From: JAIVGV01 sp035295985
Lineage (GTDB): Bacteria > Acidobacteriota > Blastocatellia > Pyrinomonadales > Pyrinomonadaceae
Reading direction: 5' to 3'
NCBI GenBank assembly: GCA_035295985.1
Contig: DATHBT010000333.1
Location: 1-6,233, forward strand
Length of the DNA stretch: 6,233 bases
Part shown: positions 4,701 to 6,233 of the stretch, piece by piece
Layout: the number at the start of each line of letters is the position of its first letter
Numbering within the stretch: position 1 is the stretch's first letter
Position numbers and translations under genes: made by a program
The notes under the pieces: generated by a model
What the model saw: the letters and a program-made list of their open reading frames with translations, nothing else
The model's database searches: none
What the model was told of the DNA's origin: nothing

Positions 4701-6134
4701 ATGGCCCGCCCCCCGCTCAGAAGAAGGCTCGCCCTGCCGCTCGCCGCGCTGGCCCTCTTCGCGCTGATCTACTACTCCCTGCCCGCGCTCACCGTCGGCG
4801 TGAGCGAAGAGTCGCGCAAGCTGATCGGGCAGATCGTGCTCGTCGGCCTCTGGCTGTGCGTCGCCGTGCTCGCCGTCAGGCTGGGGAGCGCGCTCGTCTT
4901 CGAGCTGCTGCCGCGTCTGCGTCGCGTGCGCGAGACGCCGCGCTTCGTGCAGGACATCTTCGCGCTGATCGCCTACATACTGCTGACGGCGCTCGTCCTC
5001 AAGTCGGTCTTCCCGGACATCTCGCTCGGCGCGCTCCTCTCCGGCTCGGCCGTCGTCGGCGTCATCCTCGGCCTCGCGTTGCAGGAGACGCTCGGCAACC
5101 TCTTCGCGGGCCTCTCGCTCCAGGCCGACAGGCCCTTCGAGCTGGGCGACGTGATCACGGTCGGCACGTTCACGGGCGTCGTCGAGAGCATCACGTGGCG
5201 GGCCGTCAAGATCAGGACGTTCCAGAATCACGTCGTGCTGCTCGGCAACGCCCAGCTCGCGAAGGAGTCGATCCAGGTCTTCCCGCGCGAGAACCAGAAC
5301 GCCCGGCTCGTCTTCTTCAACGCCATCTACACCGACTCGCCGGCCAAGGTGATCCACGTCATCCGCGAAGCCGTGCGCGAGGTGGAGAACGTCTCGCAGG
5401 CCATCACGCCCATCGTCCGCATCCGCGCGCTCGCCGACTTCGCCGTCGATTACGAGGTCAAGTACTGGCTCATCGACTACACGAAGTTCAACGACACGGA
5501 CGCGCTCATCCGCCAGCGCATCTGGTACGCCTACCGCCGCAACGGCATCTCCTTCGCCTACCCGACGCAGACGCTCTACCTCGACCGCCCTGCGCGCCAG
5601 ACCGAGAAGTCGCGCGCCACGCGCCTCGACCGTCTGACCGAGCGCCTGTCGGCCGTGGACATCTTCTCGCCGCTCACGCAGGAGGAGCTGGCGCGCCTCG
5701 CCGCCGCCGCGGGCAGCCACACCTACGCGCCCGGCGAGACGATCATCCGCGCGGGCGAGGCGGGCGACTCGATGTTCGTCGTCAACCGGGGCAGCATCGA
5801 GGTGCGCATCTCAGACAACGGCCGGCCGCGCACGGTCGCCGCGCTCGGCGAGGGTCAATTCTTCGGTGAGATGGCGCTGCTGACGGGGCAGCCGCGCACG
5901 GCCAACATCGTCGCCGTGGAAGAGACCGAGGTCTTGGAGATCGGCCACGACGCGCTCAAGGGCCTTTTCGAGTCCAACCCCGACCTGGTCGAGTCCCTGA
6001 GCCACACGGTCGCCGAGCGGCGCGCGGGCCTCGACGCCAGCGCCTCCGCCCAGCGCGTCGAGGAGGAGAAGCACAGCATCTTCGACTCCATCGTCAACTT
6101 CTTCGGCCTGCGCCGCACGCCGCCGCGCTCCTGA
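4701..6134 (+). CDS. MscS-family channel with C-terminal cyclic-nucleotide-binding domain
   Basis: A 477-residue membrane channel. Three hydrophobic segments (about 11-31, 43-70 and 84-104) precede the pore helix at 108-141, where the small-residue-rich GSAVVGVILGLALQETLGN and FAGLSLQADRPFELGD are diagnostic of MscS. The beta domain (about 150-200, ending FPRENQN) and the alpha/beta cytosolic domain (about 203-295) follow. Residues 318-435 are a cNMP-binding domain beginning IFSPLTQEELARLA. Its phosphate-binding cassette (388-401) reads FGEMALLTGQPRTA, with both Glu390 and Arg399 present, so cAMP or cGMP binding is plausible. This is the MscS/bCNG architecture; E. coli MscS has only about 286 residues. 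A short C-terminal helix (HSIFDSIVNFFGLRR, 458-472) is unexplained. It probably releases ions under osmotic stress or in response to a nucleotide. The start ATG has no Shine-Dalgarno motif but a pyrimidine-rich leader. It lies 91 bases after the Nramp gene, perhaps in the same transcript. Confidence 0.93.
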   Translation: MARPPLRRRLALPLAALALFALIYYSLPALTVGVSEESRKLIGQIVLVGLWLCVAVLAVRLGSALVFELLPRLRRVRETPRFVQDIFALIAYILLTALVLKSVFPDISLGALLSGSAVVGVILGLALQETLGNLFAGLSLQADRPFELGDVITVGTFTGVVESITWRAVKIRTFQNHVVLLGNAQLAKESIQVFPRENQNARLVFFNAIYTDSPAKVIHVIREAVREVENVSQAITPIVRIRALADFAVDYEVKYWLIDYTKFNDTDALIRQRIWYAYRRNGISFAYPTQTLYLDRPARQTEKSRATRLDRLTERLSAVDIFSPLTQEELARLAAAAGSHTYAPGETIIRAGEAGDSMFVVNRGSIEVRISDNGRPRTVAALGEGQFFGEMALLTGQPRTANIVAVEETEVLEIGHDALKGLFESNPDLVESLSHTVAERRAGLDASASAQRVEEEKHSIFDSIVNFFGLRRTPPRS

Positions 6135-6144
6135 AGCCGCCCCG

Positions 6145-6178
6145 CAAAAATTTAAGGGCGGGACCCGCCGGCCCGCCC
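6145..6178 (-). terminator. probable intrinsic terminator for a minus-strand gene beyond the right edge
   Basis: GGGCGGG (6156-6162) pairs with CCCGCCC (6172-6178) across a 9-base loop; an alternative fold pairs GGCGGG with CCCGCC at 6157-6169. On the minus strand the hairpin is followed by TTAAATTTTTG, a good T-tract, whereas the plus-strand side continues with GCCAACTCC. It therefore reads best as the terminator of a gene coming from the right, though it may also slow transcription from the MscS gene, whose stop is 21 bases before the first arm. Confidence 0.45.
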
Positions 6179-6210
6179 GCCAACTCCGTCGATTCCGCTA
6201 GATTACCGGG

Positions 6211-6233
6211 GGTCAGTACCGCCTGCGGTAGCG
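6211..6233. repeat. start of a short palindromic dispersed repeat, cut by the window edge
   Basis: The bases GGTCAGTACCGCCTGCGGTA contain a perfect palindrome, TACCGC-CT-GCGGTA (6217-6230). From memory, similar GGTCAGTACCGC..GCGGTAGCG strings recur between genes in Acidobacteriota-like genomes as a REP-like element. Only one copy is visible here, so repetition cannot be shown from this window. Confidence 0.35.

Noticed and set aside
4455..5720. 421-codon minus-strand open frame opposite the MscS and Nramp genes
   Set aside because: The translation is a low-complexity run of Arg, Glu, Asp and Ala with no domain, typical of the antisense frame of GC-rich genes. The plus strand holds two well-recognised proteins here.
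6156..6233. CRISPR array
   Set aside because: Only one palindromic unit is visible, with no regularly spaced repeats or cas genes.

Overview
The window is GC-rich (well over 60% by eye) and reads as a bacterial chromosomal segment. It encodes an exported S1/P1-type nuclease, a PRC/MgtE-N/CBS protein, a divergent Nramp transporter and an MscS channel with a cyclic-nucleotide-binding domain. Together with the GC content and the palindromic repeat end at the right edge, this suggests a soil-type Acidobacteriota (Blastocatellia-like) genome. That assignment is a guess; no rRNA or marker gene is present.

Layout: (1) 1-114 holds the last 37 codons of an unidentified plus-strand gene. (2) 115-264 is a convergent intergenic region with a 15-bp near-perfect tandem duplication and a long perfect hairpin that probably ends transcription from both sides. 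(3) 265-1206, minus strand, encodes a secreted S1/P1 nuclease with all nine expected zinc-site residues. Its promoter (TTGACT, 17 bp, TAGCTT) lies in the divergent region 1207-1402. (4) 1403-2641, plus strand, encodes a soluble protein with the cytosolic sensor part of the Mg2+ channel MgtE (MgtE-N plus two CBS domains) behind a PRC-barrel-like N-terminus, but no membrane domain. (5) 2746-3250 is a two-gene toxin-antitoxin cassette (Phd/YefM- or RelB-like antitoxin, RelE/ParE toxin) of clearly lower GC (56-58%). (6) 3308-4609 encodes an 11-helix Nramp-family transporter in which the family's DPGN and MPH metal-site motifs read DASG and TPF. (7) 4701-6134 encodes an MscS-type channel with a C-terminal cNMP-binding domain. 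(8) 6135-6233 holds a hairpin whose T-tract lies on the minus strand, and the start of a short palindromic repeat.

How it may fit together: the most interesting reading is a split Mg2+ system. The soluble MgtE-like sensor (4) would regulate the Nramp-fold transporter (6), whose substrate site has lost the soft Met ligand and the Asn typical of Mn2+/Fe2+ Nramps. A toxin-antitoxin cassette appears to have landed between the two. The MscS-cNMP channel next door would make the right half a small ion and osmotic homeostasis cluster. The protein families are well supported by sequence motifs. The functional coupling is inference.
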